NCBI GenBank assembly: GCA_006176705.1
Contig: QRFJ01000021.1
Location: 3,847,161 to 3,911,160 of the forward strand
Direction of reading: 5' to 3'
DNA length: 64,000 nucleotides
Origin: Cocos nucifera
Taxonomy: Eukaryota; Streptophyta; Magnoliopsida; Arecales; Arecaceae
How positions within the stretch are numbered: position 1 is the stretch's first letter; each line of letters opens with the position of its first letter. The position numbers were made by a program, and so were the translations under genes. This document shows positions 34,633-46,071 of the stretch, in pieces. The notes beneath the pieces were generated by a model, which was not told where the DNA came from, did no database searches, and saw only the letters and a list, made by a program, of their open reading frames with translations.

Positions 34633-34658
34633 ATGCAGAGCAAAGGAGTTTTTAAAGT

Positions 34659-35900
34659 TTACTGATAATACATCCTCAGATTTTCTGAGTTCCATGGTCG
34701 GAGAAGCACTATCCCTCCGAGTTCCTTTAGTCGATAAGTTCTGTGTTGGATGACTTCCGTTACCTCATATGGACCTTCCTAGTTTGGGGCGAGCTTCCTT
34801 TGACTTTGAGGCTGAGCTACGACGGCTCATCGGAGCACTAAGTCCCCTGCTCTGAACGTCTTGCTTTTAACCCTGGAGTTGTAGTACCGAGCCACCTTCT
34901 GTTTGTAGGCTGCCATCCTGACGCGGACTTCCTCTCTCTTTTTTTTCAGAAGATCAAGATTGACTCTGAGGTCCTGGGGGTTGTGCCGTTCATTGAAGCC
35001 CACAACTCGTGCAGAAGGAAGCTTAAGCTCGATCGGGATAACTGCCTTAGTACCGAAGGCCAAGGCGAAGGGTGTTTCTCCGATCGGCACCCTCTGAGTA
35101 GTTTGGTATGCCCAGAGGACATGATAGAGTTCATCCACCCAGGCCCCTTTTGCCCTATCGAGTCTCGTTTTGATTCCTTGCAGTAAGGTCCGATTGGTTA
35201 TCTCAGCTTCTCCATTGGCCTGAGGGTGAGCCACCGATGTGAAGCGGTGGGAGATGTTTAGTCCTTCACAGAACTCGGTGAACCTCACCCCGGTGAATTA
35301 TCGTCCATTGTTAGTGATGAGGGTTTGGGGTAGGCCGAACCGGTAGACCAGTGACTTTCAGACGAAGTCCTGCACCTTGGCCTCGAAAATCTTCGTGAGT
35401 GGTTTGGCTTCGACCCACTTGGTGAAGTAGTCGATCGCGACCAGGAGGAACTTTCGCTACCCAGATGCCGTTGGAAAGGGGCCGAGTATATCCATTCCCC
35501 ACTGCGCAAACGACCAAGGTGAACTGAGCAGAGTAAGTTCGGATGCCGGCTGTCTCTGCACGTTGGCATTCTTCTGACAGTGGTTGCACCTCTTTACATA
35601 TTCCACGAAATCGCAAAATAAAGTCGGCCAGTAGTACCCCTACCGGAGTAGTTTTTGCGACAGGGACCTGGCTCCTACGTGACTTTTGTAGAGTCCTTCG
35701 CGCACATTCCATAGTGCGAGGTCGGCCTCTGAAGGTCGGAGACATCTCAACAATGGGAGGGAGTACGACCTCTTATATAATCTGCCTTCATATAAGATGT
35801 AGCGGGAGGCCTGATTCCTGAGCTTCCGAGCTTCTTTTTGGTCGCGGGGAAGGACCCCCTCTTGAAGGTAGGCGATCAATGGGTCAATCCAGCTGGACTT
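34659..35900 (-). pseudogene. Element B integrase (gypsy, Tat lineage)
   Basis: Minus-strand blocks are: an H2C2-type zinc segment (about 35900-35580, ending in CNHCQK), the core start MDILGPFP near 35490, LITNNGR near 35310, SVAHPQANGEAEITNRTLLQ near 35220, and a C-terminus ending NSENLRMYYQ with the stop at 34659-34661. The second catalytic Asp of the usual ITDNG motif is Asn (GAC to AAC), followed at once by a stop. Another stop lies near 35460 (W position). It cannot be active. Confidence 0.87.
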
Positions 35901-36022
35901 GAATTTCGTCTACAGGATGGCCTGAGATTTCTCTATGGTCGAGCATTTCAAAGTTTCCAAAAACACTCCTTTGGGCAGTTCAGCCGACGTTGAAGCGACC
36001 AACTTAGAAAGAAGATCGGCTC

Positions 36023-36600
36023 TTGCATTTTCCACCCTCGGGATGTACTAAATGCAGAAACTGTCGAAGGCCGGGATCAAATTCTTCACTTTTCCGAGGT
36101 ACCTCACCATGCTTTCCTCCCATGCCTCGTAACCGCCGCCGACTTGACCAACCATCAGCTGAGAATCGCTGTAGACTTGAAGCCGATCTATTTTTAATTC
36201 TCTTGCTATCTTTAATCCGACGATCAGTACTTCATACTCAGCCCCATTATTGATTACGGAGAACTCGAGATGCAGCGCGTACTCGGCGATAACTCCTTCG
36301 GGGCTAACTAAGACCAGCCTCCCACCAGCTCCAACAGAATTGGACGAACCATCTACGTGCAGAGCCCAGGAATCTTCAGGGAGGTCAACGCTCTCTTCGG
36401 GGAGGATTGGCCGCGATAGCTCGGCTTTATCGAAGTTCGGCCTCGCTCTGGTGCTGGTTTCGCTCGATTCAAGCTCGATTTCAATCGGAATGGTGCATTC
36501 TAGCACAAAATCCGTCAGTATCTGGGCTTTGATCGATGGCCTGGGCCGATAGTTGATGTCGAACTTGTGAGCTCGATTGCCCATTTTGCGATTCTTTCAG
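36023..36600 (-). pseudogene. Element B second (archaeal-type) RNase H
   Basis: The minus-strand frame at 36584-36048 reads through HKFDINYRPRPSIKAQILTDF and SWALHVDGSSNSVGAGGRLV, with AEYEVLIVGLKIARELKID and VYSDSQLMVGQV. These match an RNase H fold with the DGSS, E and SDSQL motifs. It lies between the RT's own RNase H (36515-36900) and the integrase, the dual RNase H layout of Tat elements. This is one of the least damaged parts of element B. Confidence 0.87.
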
Positions 36601-37640
36601 AAGCGTCTGCTCGGAGGAGAACTGCTTTTATTGGTTGATCCATGAGGACCGTTATGGTGTGCTCCTGAAAGTAAGGTCGGAGCCTTCTGGCAGTAATTAT
36701 GAGACAGTAAGCCAGTTTTTCTAACCTAGAGTACTTGATCTCCACATCCCTTAGGACTCGGCTCACGTAGTAGATCGATCGTTGCATCTTTGCTTCTTCC
36801 CTGACGAGGACTGCCGCTAGGGTCCCCGGGGAGACAACTAGATATAAGAATAATTCTTCTCCAAGTTCAGATTTTGCCAGCAGTGGGGGCGTGCCGAGGT
36901 AGTTTTTAAGCTCCTCGAATGCCTATTGGCACTCCGCCATCCACCGGAAGTCCTTTGGTCGTCTAAGAACCTCGAAGAAGGGCATGCATCATTTGGTCAA
37001 CCTTGAGATGAAGCGATTTAGGGATGCCATCTTTTCGGCCAGGCGTTGAACTTTCTTGATCGTCTTTGGAGTGGTCATTTCCCGAATGGCTTGAATTTTC
37101 TAGGGGTTTGCCTCAATTCCGCGTCTCGACACTATGAACCCAAGAAATTTTTTGGAGGTTATGCCAAAGGTGAATTTGGTTGGGTTCAGCTTCATCTTGT
37201 GCTTTCTGAGTGCACCGAAGATCTCTTCAAGGTCGGTCAGGTGGTCTACTGAAGCTCGGCTTTTGACGAGCATGTCATCTACGTACACCTCCATGTTACG
37301 GATGATCTACGACTTGAAGATCTTATTGACCAAACGCTGGTATGTTGCCCCTGCATTCTTGAGTCCAAAAGGCATGACCTTATAGCAATAAAGACCTCGG
37401 TTAGTAATGAAGGCGGTCTTTTCTTCATCTTCAGGCGCCATGCATTTCTGGTTGTAACCAGAAAAGGCATCCATAAAGGTGAGGAGCTCATGGCCCAAGG
37501 TTGCATCCACCAGCTGGTCGATCCTAGATAGGGGGTAGCTGTCCTTTGGGCATGCCTTGTTCAGCTTTTTGAAGTCGACGCACATCCTCCACTTATTATT
37601 TACTTTCTTAACAAGAACCACGTTCGAAACCCAGGTCGGA
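36515..37640 (-). pseudogene. Element B reverse transcriptase and first RNase H
   Basis: The minus-strand frame at 37621 begins MVLVKKVNNKWRMCVDFKKL and continues ACPKDSYPLSRIDQLVDA and FMDAFSGYNQ. The catalytic YVDD is intact in EVYVDDMLVKS near 37290. FLGFIVSRRGIEANP closes the palm and thumb region near 37100. The first RNase H continues to about 36515 with IYYVSRVLRDVEIKYSRLEK. Stops and shifts at about 37305, 37095 and 36790 interrupt it. Confidence 0.88.
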
Positions 37641-37702
37641 TAGTTAACCTCCTGGATGAGTCCGACTTTGAGGAGCTTGTCTACTTCTTCGGCAATCGCT
37701 TT

Positions 37703-38480
37703 CTACCTCTCCGGGGTATGTTGGCGCAGCTTTTCTCTTATCGATCGATGTTTTGGATCGACGGCCAGCCGATGTTCCATGACCTTGGTGTCAATCTCTG
37801 GCATATCCACTGGGGTCCAGGCGAAGATGTCTGCATTTCTTCTGAGGAAAGCGATGAGCTGCTCCCGAACCTCGGCCGCCAAGTTGGAGCCGATCTGCAC
37901 CACATGCTCCAAGTTTTCGTCATTCAAGGGCACAAAAATGAGGTCTTCCACAGGCTCGCCCCACTCCTCAGTGAGGTCATCGCAGACGTCCAGTCCGTCA
38001 ACAAGATAAGGGTCGGGTTGATCTTCCTTATGCAGGGCGATCGAATAGCAATACCTCGCCAAAGCCTGGTCTCCTCTAACTTCTCCGACCCCGTGACTTG
38101 TCGGAAACTTCATCTTCAAATAATAGGTTGACACTACCGCCTGGAGTATATTTAGACCAGATCGGCTAAGGATCACATTATAGGCGGACGGGGTCCTTAC
38201 GACTAGAAAGTCAACCCGAGCTTTGGTCAGCTTCGGGCGCTGCCCTGCTGCTATGGTCAATGTTATTATACCTTCGACTGGTATGGCGTTGCTAGCAAAT
38301 CCTACCAGCAGAGAATTCATTGGCCCCAATCGATCGTCGGGTAGGGACATTTTTGAGAAGGCATCATAAAACAACACATCAGTTGAGCTTCCATTATCTA
38401 CCAGAATGCGGCATACATCATAGTCAGCAATATTCAAAGAAACTACAACCGCGTCATTGTGTGGAAATTTGATTCCCTAA
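37703..38480 (-). pseudogene. Element B aspartic protease region
   Basis: The minus-strand frame 38437-37703 opens NIADYDVCRILVDNGSSTDV with the D-[ST]-G-like catalytic motif as DNGSS, usual in Tat elements. It continues with SYNVILSRSGLNILQAVVS, typical of the flap and closing region. It ends in the linker to RT (MPEIDTKVMEHRLAVDP). A stop at 38477 separates it from the gag part. A protease of this family would cut the Gag-Pol polyprotein. Confidence 0.82.
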
Positions 38481-40229
38481 CCATCCTCCTCGGTGAAGGC
38501 TACAAGCTCCATGATCCTCCACCTCTCCATCGATCCTTTGGATCTGCTGGTCTCTCCTTGCTGAGGTCCCCCTAAGATAGTATTGATGATGCCAAGGGGT
38601 GGCTGATCTTCTTGCTGGTTTTCTCCACTTGGCGGTAGTGCTCTTGGCCGATTTTCCTTCTCCTCAGGCCGTCTTTGAAGAAATCGACTTAGTCTGCCTC
38701 GCTTGATGAGCTCTTCGATCTCATCCTGAAGTTGAATGTACTCCTCAGTGTCATGACCGTGGTCGCGATGGTAAAGGCAGAACTTGTTGGGATTGTGCTT
38801 GCTAGGATGGGAACGCATTCTCTCCGATCTTGAAAGTCGTTCCTGGATCTCCATCAGTACTTGAGTCTTTGGGGTGTTAAGGGGGGCGTAGTTGTGAAAT
38901 CATCATCGTTGGGGAGAACTTTGGCACTGAGGGGAACCTCGGTGTATCCTTCCATCAGGGCTTTTCTGCTTTCGAGCTTGAGGGGGGGGTCCGGGCTCGC
39001 CCACGACCAGGGGGAGTTCGGGAACGCGGCCGAGCTTCAGTCTGCTTTCTTTCTTCGGTGGACCTGCCTGGCTCACCGATTCACCACTTGCCGTCGACTT
39101 CATCATCCTTAGCCTCGAAGGCCTCCTCTGTCCGGGCATAACTTTCGGCCCGAGCCAGCATGTCGGCAAAGTCCCTAGGATACTTCTTTTTTAGGGAGAA
39201 CAGTAGGTCGTTCTTCTAAAGGCCACCTTTGAGAGCGACCATGGCGACTGACTGGTCTAGGTCCCGAACCTTTAGTGTAGCAGTATTAAACCAGGTAATG
39301 TAAGCCCAGATGGATTCCCCCTCCTTCTGCCTGATGGCCATTAAGGACTCCGAACCTCGGCGCGGACGCCGACTACTAACAAAGTGGGCCACGAACTGAT
39401 GACTCATCTGATCAAATGATAAGATGGTGCTTGGCTTGAGCGTCGAGTACCAGTTCCTAGCGGCCCCTTTAAGGATAGAGGGGAAAGTCTGGCATAAGAT
39501 AGCGTCTGGCGCACCATGGAGCAACATCGTTGTTCGAAAGGCTTTCAGGTGGTCAACCGGATCGGTGGTTCCATCGTAGCTCTCGAACTGTGGGAGCTTG
39601 AAGTTCGACGGGACTTGTTCTTGCATAATTTTTTATGAAAAAGGAGGGTCAGTGTAGATGTCATTACCGCGTGAGAAGGGAGTGTAACGGAGTTCTTCGA
39701 TTCGTCGACTCATTTCTAAGAGCCTTTGATCCAGGAGATCCTTGCGGTCTTTGATCTCCAAGGTCTTCCTGCTGAATGGGTGCAAAGCTTCACCCTGGGA
39801 TGAGCTGCGGTCCGAACAAGGGCTCTCCTTCCGTTGCCTTCCTCTTTCGGGGATTGGAGGTCGGGTAGCCCATGTCGATTGCCCCTGGACTGGACCACAC
39901 GGCTCTGAAGAATCCTGCGCTGGTTGAACTGGTACGGAAGCCTACTGGTGCATGGCCTGCACCGCCTGAATTGCCTCAATGAGACCATGAACCTGCTGGA
40001 CGAGCAGGTTGGACTGCTCAACGTCTACCACGGCTATAGAGTGAGCCTGGGTCGCTGGGGCTGGAGTGAGAGCGAACGGACCCGAATGGGATCGGGTTGT
40101 GGAGACTGCCGATCGTCGGGCTACAGAGTGAGCCTGGGTCACCAGGGCTGGAGCAGGAGTGGATAGACCTGAACAGGATCGGGCTGCGGAGGTTGTCGAT
40201 CGTCGGGTGGAGGCTCTCCTAGGGGGCAT
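38481..40229 (-). pseudogene. Element B gag
   Basis: The start at 40229 (MPPRRASTRRSTTSAARS) follows the primer site by about 115 bases. A low-complexity Ala/Pro/Thr segment comes first. The core is QVPSNFKLPQFESYDGTTDP near 39610, GAARNWYSTLKPSTILSFDQM near 39470, and EGESIWAYITWFN near 39320. The C-terminal CLYHRDHGHDTEEYIQLQDE near 38780 is a zinc-knuckle-like motif whose last Cys is Tyr. Stops and shifts occur at about 39945, 39640, 39215 and 38860. Confidence 0.84.
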
Positions 40230-40342
40230 CTTTTCTTTTTGGAAAGAAATTCGAAAAAGGAGGAAGAGAGATTTCCCGAGCACTCCTTTAAGAACAAAGG
40301 AACCCTGGCTTCCTTGAAGAGAGAAATCTTTGCCGGTGGCCC

Positions 40343-40358
40343 TCCTTCTAGCGCCAAT
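40343..40358 (-). promoter_or_regulatory. Primer-binding site of element B
   Basis: The minus strand reads ATTGGCGCTAGAAGG right after the 5' LTR. It is a gypsy-type site; I do not assign the tRNA. Confidence 0.65.
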
Positions 40359-40359
40359 C

Positions 40360-41219
40360 TATTGACACAAAAATTGATTATCGTCGAAATTCGCTGGAGT
40401 GGAGGCCGATGAGGTCACCGTCGGAGATCTGCAAAACAAAGTTCCGTTCGGAGTCGGTGGGGGTTGGCTTCGGTAGGACCCTCCAATGATCAAGTTAGCT
40501 CCAATCAACAGGAATGGAGTACTCAGTGTGGAGCTCAGTAGAGTTTAGAGGAGGAGAGAAGGATTTTTTTAGAACCTAGCGTAAGTGTATCCAGAGGATC
40601 CTTTTTATAGAGGGAGCTTATTGTAACCGCCTTGATTAATGATTATCGTAACTGTCCTGATCAATGCCGATCGTTATTGACTTGATAAATGCCGATCGTT
40701 ATTGACTCGATAAATGCCGATCATTATTATCATGTAACCGTAGCGGGATTGCCTGCAGGAATCCATCATAAGAAGTTCGGATTTTATGAAAGTTCGGCCA
40801 TTGAGAAGCCCATCCGTTGTAGAAATCCATAGGGAGTCTGGCTTCCATAGAAGATCGACCACTGGAGAAGTCTGCAAAGAGTTCGGCTTCCATAGAAGCT
40901 CATCCGCTGGAGAAGTCCGCAGGGAGTCCGGCTTCCATAGAAGCTCATCCGTTGGAGAGAATTCACAGGAAGTTTGGCTTCTGTAGAAGCTCAGCCGCTG
41001 GAGAGAATTCAGCTCCCACAGACGTCTGGCTGTAACGACACAGAGAGAGTTTGGCTCTTGCGGGAGTCTGACTGAAGCTCAACGATTGGGGAGTCAGAAG
41101 GAGTTCGACCGTTAAGTAGTTTGGCTAAAGCCCATCTGCTGAAGCTCTTCTGCGGCTACTGGTTGCATTAAGCTAAGCATCGGACTAGACTTCGGTGGGA
41201 GCGGGATTTATCCCCAACA
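40360..41219 (-). repeat. 5' LTR of element B
   Basis: 860 bp, colinear with 32649-33463. A TATA box on the minus strand is at 40602-40610. Internal ~45-bp repeats lie at about 40785-41010. The minus-strand start TGTTGGGGATAAATCCCGC is at 41219. Confidence 0.9.
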
Positions 41220-43249
41220 ATATTAATAATAAAAACTATAGATCTAATCTAAAAATTCTATACTATATAGGATCTAATATACATATATATGTATGCATAT
41301 CTGAAAAATAAAATATCAAGTACAGTAAAACTATTTTATTGCTTCTACGTGTTCAAAATATGTTATCTTTTTACGGATAGATGATCTTCATAATTTAATT
41401 TTCTCGATGATCACCATAATGCAGTCATATATGCATCCAGCCTCTATAGGTGATCTATATGAGGCCCTGATCTCGATCAGTTCCTCTCGAGTGTTAGCTC
41501 GCTGTAGGAATCTTTGATGGTTGATATCATATCGAACTCCTTCGATCTTCTTCAACAGCTCTTCGGATGCTCTGGTTTGTCGATGTAGATAAAAAATACA
41601 AGAGGTTCTTCTTCTAGATCTATGAACTCACGATCCACATTGCTCACAATCTAGAACCTAAATCCTAGATGGATTCTAGGATATGCACTCATCCAAGAAT
41701 CTTGCACCTAGAATTTCTCATGCAGAGAAGAGAATCTCTCTATTTTTTTTCACACATTACTTTTTTTTGAGTTCTAATCTGCACGCCCATAAAATTAGGT
41801 ATTTTTTATAGATGCACACAGCACAAGGAAGGTGTGAGGAAGAGTTCTAGATGGTTTGTAATTCAATCTCAAACTCCTTTTGAGTTTGAATTTCAACTAG
41901 ATTTTATCCATCAAGGGTGCGTGAGAAGGAAGAATGCACGCCTTCATCTGCGTGGATTTCTTCACGAAAACAATCTTTCTCATAGAAAAAATATGGTGCA
42001 AATCTAGGTGATATGGCGCATAAAAAGACTAGTCAAACTAGTCTCTTATTTGACATCCAATCTAAATTGGTTAGACCCAATTAGACTAGATTAAATCTAA
42101 CTTATTTAGGCTTAATTAGGCTTAGTTAAATCTTAATTAAATTAGAAATTAATCAAGGCAAACCTCTGATCAAATCAGAAATCAAATCTTCTTGATGAAT
42201 AGATCATCTCATAACCTAATCGGATCAAATCCAAATGAATCCAATTTAATTAGTTTTGATAAAAAATAATCACTCAATTAAATTAAATTAATTAGTGATC
42301 AAATCACTAATTAATCTTTCATTGATCAGCCATTCGATCGACTAGGAACCTCTAGTGTGTGTGATCCTACAGCTTCGAATCTAAGCCAGTAGCACAGGAA
42401 TTAATTTTTTATACTAATCAAAAATGATCATCTAGCAATGGTATCCGACGTCTGGATAAGTTGATTGATGCAGTCGCAATATTCAGAATCTACGTGAATA
42501 TAGTTACCATAAAATTCATCATTTTGACCTCTATGCAGATGACTTTAGGGTTTGACTGTCAACCCTAAAAGATACATCCAAATCATGTCTCAAAGTAATT
42601 AGTCCTGTGATCCCTCATAAAGACTATCCCAACGAAGGCTTTGATAAATTGAAATACTATTGAGCACAGCTTCTGAGTTCAGAAGTGGTCAATCCCATCT
42701 TGACTCACGCACCAACTTCTCAAATATACCCAAAAATCTTTCATCACTGAATTAAAAATTCAGATAGTTTGGCACCAAAGTATATTGAGTTGCTTAGAAG
42801 TCATCATGGCAATCTTAGATTGGAGGGATACTTATGTCCATATTTCATTGAAGTAATTTTTGATAGTAGAAAAGCTCTGGAGTCGATCACTTTCAGTGCA
42901 GATATATCCCTATATGTCATACTAGTATCTCTATACTTCTTAGTTAAGAGGACAACCAACCTATATGGCATACAACGACCTATGCTTGATAAACATTATT
43001 GTCCTTGGTAACAACATATCATTGGTTGTGAACTATTTTAATGACTAAACGATAAATTCTTCTTTATTGATTCTAAATAATCCTAAGGACTTCATCACAT
43101 CAGACAGGAGTTCATTAGAAGATGAAAAATTTATGATGAAAAAGCTAGAATAATTTTTATTTAATTAATAATTTATATATAATTACATAAATTAGCTAAA
43201 TCGTTAACAGACTAATGATTGGCTTTGAGATACTATTTTTAATAGATTT

Positions 43250-44581
43250 TTAGATGGGATATTAGATTGATAATTAAATCCAGATGGTTGGTGGATAATG
43301 GATGGATTATTTATAAGATTCGGTTGGTTCAGTAATTGACCTAGTTCTCTTCTTATATTAGACTCAGCTAATTATCCTATTTATGTTTTTAGCTTGGTGA
43401 TGGATTCCTGTTGATTTAGAATCAGTTGTTGAAATTGATTAAATCTATCATCGACTAGATTGGTCTATTAAGAAGGTGGGTATGATGGCTAATTATAATG
43501 CAATGGTTGGATAAATTGACTAGGTTGACCATTATTATAGGCATAGTTTTGATATTGAGTTTGAGCCTGAGTCTGTTGGAGTACCTAAGAAAAATTAGAA
43601 TGATTCCTGCAATCTAGATTTTATGAATTTGAAAAAGGATCATTAATCGTCTTGAAGTAGTTTTGTGCAGCTTGGACTTATTCTTGGATAAAAGATGAAA
43701 ACTGTGCAGCTATGGAACATTCACTCACATGATGGGTTTGGCTAGTATAGATTGAATAAATCTTCTAATAATTAGAGGATTATGTAAATTATGTAGAAGA
43801 TTATTGATTTAGGGTTAGGAGTTGATCTAACTTCTAGACAAGAAGATCCACTTTATTTATCAGATTTGAATCAGCCTTAAAACTAGATTCTAGATGTTTA
43901 AATTCATGGATCTATGCCTAGGTTTGATAGAAAGAAAACGAAGCATGATTAATTAACTTTTCACTCAAGGTTTCAAATAAAGCATAAGCTTCGTTCTCAC
44001 TTCTATTCATGAATGCACCTCCACAGGATGTATCTACCAATTATCTAAATTGATCTCCTAAATCCTCATATAAAGCTTGAACTATTTGCCACTTAGATAG
44101 ATCATAGTGTGGGCATTTTTTAATAAGTTTCTTAAGTCTCTCTCATGACTCATGAATTTGTTCTTCTGAAAGCTGAGTAAATCTAGTGATAGCTTGCCTC
44201 ATGATGTTGGTTCGACCCATGGGACAAAATTTCTTAAGAAATTCACTTTGCAATTCAGCCTAAGTTATAATTGGTCTCTCTAGTGTGCCAAGCTAGTACT
44301 TGATTTTATCTTTTAATGAAAAAAAGAATTAGTCTAAGAACATCATCAGTCAAATTTTGGATCCTCATCATAGAGCAGATTTTTAAAAATTTATCTAGAT
44401 GCTTATACGGATCTTCATTGATATTTTCATAGAAAGATGGGAGCATATAGATTGTGGTCGGCTTGATCTTATAATAGATAGCATGGATATCAGGTATTTA
44501 GATATAAGTCGATGGATTATAGGTGGAAGAAATAAAATATTTTTTTATCCACCTAGGTGGTTCTCTAAAATTTTCAGTCAT
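43250..44581 (-). pseudogene. Element A gag (Athila type), 5' portion
   Basis: Minus-strand gag starting at about 44581 (MTENFREPPRWI). It includes a segment ending TLERPI near 44275 and the capsid core: FCPMGRTNIMRQAITRFTQL near 44225, CPHYDLSKWQIVQALYEDLG near 44120, and DTSCGGAFMNRSENEAYALF near 44030. The NINKVDLLVQKL segment and a zinc-knuckle-like THHVSEC follow near 43735. It then shares the NDPFSNS and Gln-rich stretch with element C. Stops and shifts are frequent. The gene is cut at 43250 by copia element 1 and resumes at 3505. It keeps the capsid core that element C lost. Confidence 0.78.
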
Positions 44582-46040
44582 TTTGTTATTAGGTTTAATA
44601 TGGTTCAGCTATTCAACTTTATTCAACTAGATCAGATAAAGCAATTTTCTATCATGTATAAATTACTGCAACCCTAATGTATGGTTAAAAAATATTTTAA
44701 ATATTTTAATTATTTTTAATATATTATATCATTTTATTATTTTTTAAATTTTTTAATTTTTTTTAAATTTTATATTATTTATTATTTTTTTAGATTTTTA
44801 AATTTTTTAGATTTTTTTAATTATTTATTATTTATTATTATTATTTTATTTTTTAAAAAAAATTAATAATTTTTTAATGATTTTATTATAATTTTATTTA
44901 TTTTTTATAATTTTTATTTATTTTAATTATTTTAATTATTTTTATTATTTAATTATTAATTTTTATTATTTTTAATTTATTTTAATTTATTTTAATTTAT
45001 TTTTTTGAAAGAAAAGAGGAGAAAAAAGAAGAATGAAAGAAGAGTTCTAAAGAAGAGGTCCTAATGAGTCCTAGAGCTAAGAAGAGAGAGAAGATTTAGA
45101 TTTAATTAAGTTAAATATTAGTTAGCAATCAAGTTAGATAAATAATTCTAATTAAGGGTTGTCCTAGATCTAGACAGTTTCTAACTCCCAAGATCACCTT
45201 TAATCCCTCCAAGTGTAAGATCAGCCAATCGATTGGCCAGGTAAGTATAAGATTGGTGGGAGTCCCTTCATTGCATGTTTTAGATACCAATTATGCTTGG
45301 TCTGGTAAGCTAATGAAATCAATTATAAATCATCTTTCTTCGGACCCAATCATTTCTGAACCAATTTTTTAGACATCAGTTAAATTGATTAACCCTAATT
45401 CGGTCCAACTTTTAGAATTTTTTTTCTAATGAGCTCGAGTTCCTAGGGCCGATGTCTAATTGATTTTAAAATTAAAGACTTAGGTCAATGCAGGATGCTG
45501 GTTGGTTGTTTGTGGGCTAAGAAAGAATGATCAAATTTTTATCTTATGTAGTTTAATGGATTGTGCTCTTAAGTTGATTTAATATGAATATGTATAAAAA
45601 AAATTTTAAGCAAGAAATTTTATGCAATTTAAACTAGATGCATGCAACTATTTGGTTCTTGAGAAGCTTACCTCATCTTTAGTAATCACCAAAAAAAATA
45701 AAAAAATAAAAATAAAACTAATATGATGCATGCTCTAAGCAATTAGAATTTTTAATTTTATCATGAAACTTTTAATTAGGTTTAAGTGGATATATTTTAG
45801 ATTAATTTAAAAATAAAATAAATAAAAATAAAAAAATTTAGGGTTAGGATTGATCTACCAAGCAAAATTGAAAGTTTTTCTTCTTGCCCTAATTTGGTTC
45901 TTTTTCTCTTTTTTCTTTTTTTCTCTTTTTTCTCTACCAAATAAAGAAAAAAAGTTAGTAAGCACTATTTATAGAAAATTAAAAAAATTAAAATTTTATT
46001 TATAATCAATAATCAAAAAAATTAAAAAAAATAAATTTTT
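44582..46040 (-). other. Element A untranslated leader
   Basis: Non-coding and very A+T-rich at 44690-45005 (TTTTAATT-type microsatellite, the counterpart of 21005-21190). It then matches the element C leader in reverse, including the TTGGTTGTTTGTGGGC block near 45505. Confidence 0.65.
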
Positions 46041-46042
46041 AT

Positions 46043-46065
46043 GCCATCTTCGGCAACGATGCCAA
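46043..46065 (-). promoter_or_regulatory. Primer-binding site of element A
   Basis: The minus strand reads TTTTGGCATCGTTGCCGAAG next to the LTR. It is close to the TGGCGCCGTTGCCGGGGA type used by Athila-like elements. Confidence 0.72.
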
Positions 46066-46071
46066 AAACTT

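Larger units (their letters stand above)
32649..41219 (-). mobile_element. Element B: Ty3/gypsy retrotransposon of the Tat lineage
   Basis: LTRs at 32649-33463 and 40360-41219, minus orientation, flanked by perfect ATATT duplications (32644-32648 and 41220-41224). The interior encodes gag, aspartic protease, reverse transcriptase, a second (archaeal-type) RNase H, and integrase, all on the minus strand. The extra RNase H before the integrase is a mark of the Tat (Ogre/Retand-like) lineage. Multiple stops and shifts make it inactive. It contains a truncated copia-2-family LTR. Confidence 0.92.
3506..43244 (-). mobile_element. Copia element 1 (Ty1/copia, long LTRs), disrupted by nested insertions
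   Basis: This minus-strand copia retrotransposon is inserted in the gag of element A. Its ends are TGAAG at 3506 and AATA (degraded AACA) at 43244. The flanks are GATTC at 3501-3505 and GATTT at 43245-43249, a 5-bp duplication with one change. The LTRs total about 2.1 kb each after removing insertions. The internal region at 26622-32564 has a Met-tRNA primer site next to the 5' LTR, a polypurine tract beside the 3' LTR, and the copia order gag, protease, integrase, reverse transcriptase, RNase H. The reading frame has many stops and shifts, so the element is dead. Confidence 0.88.
32565..43244 (-). repeat. 5' LTR of copia element 1, split by element B
   Basis: The pieces are 32565-32648 and 41220-43244, about 2.1 kb in total. 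It supplies the empty-site sequences that date CACTA-1 (near 41820) and element C (near 42070) as later insertions into the other LTR. A TATA-like word is at 41801-41810 on the minus strand. Confidence 0.86.

Noticed and set aside
36023..36552. Plus-strand open frames across the Tat polyprotein (also 35543-35821 and 37656-38131)
   Set aside because: They are shadows of the minus-strand RNase H, integrase and protease frames.
44399..44677. A 92-codon plus-strand open frame
   Set aside because: It lies opposite the Athila-type gag of element A and has no recognisable feature of its own.
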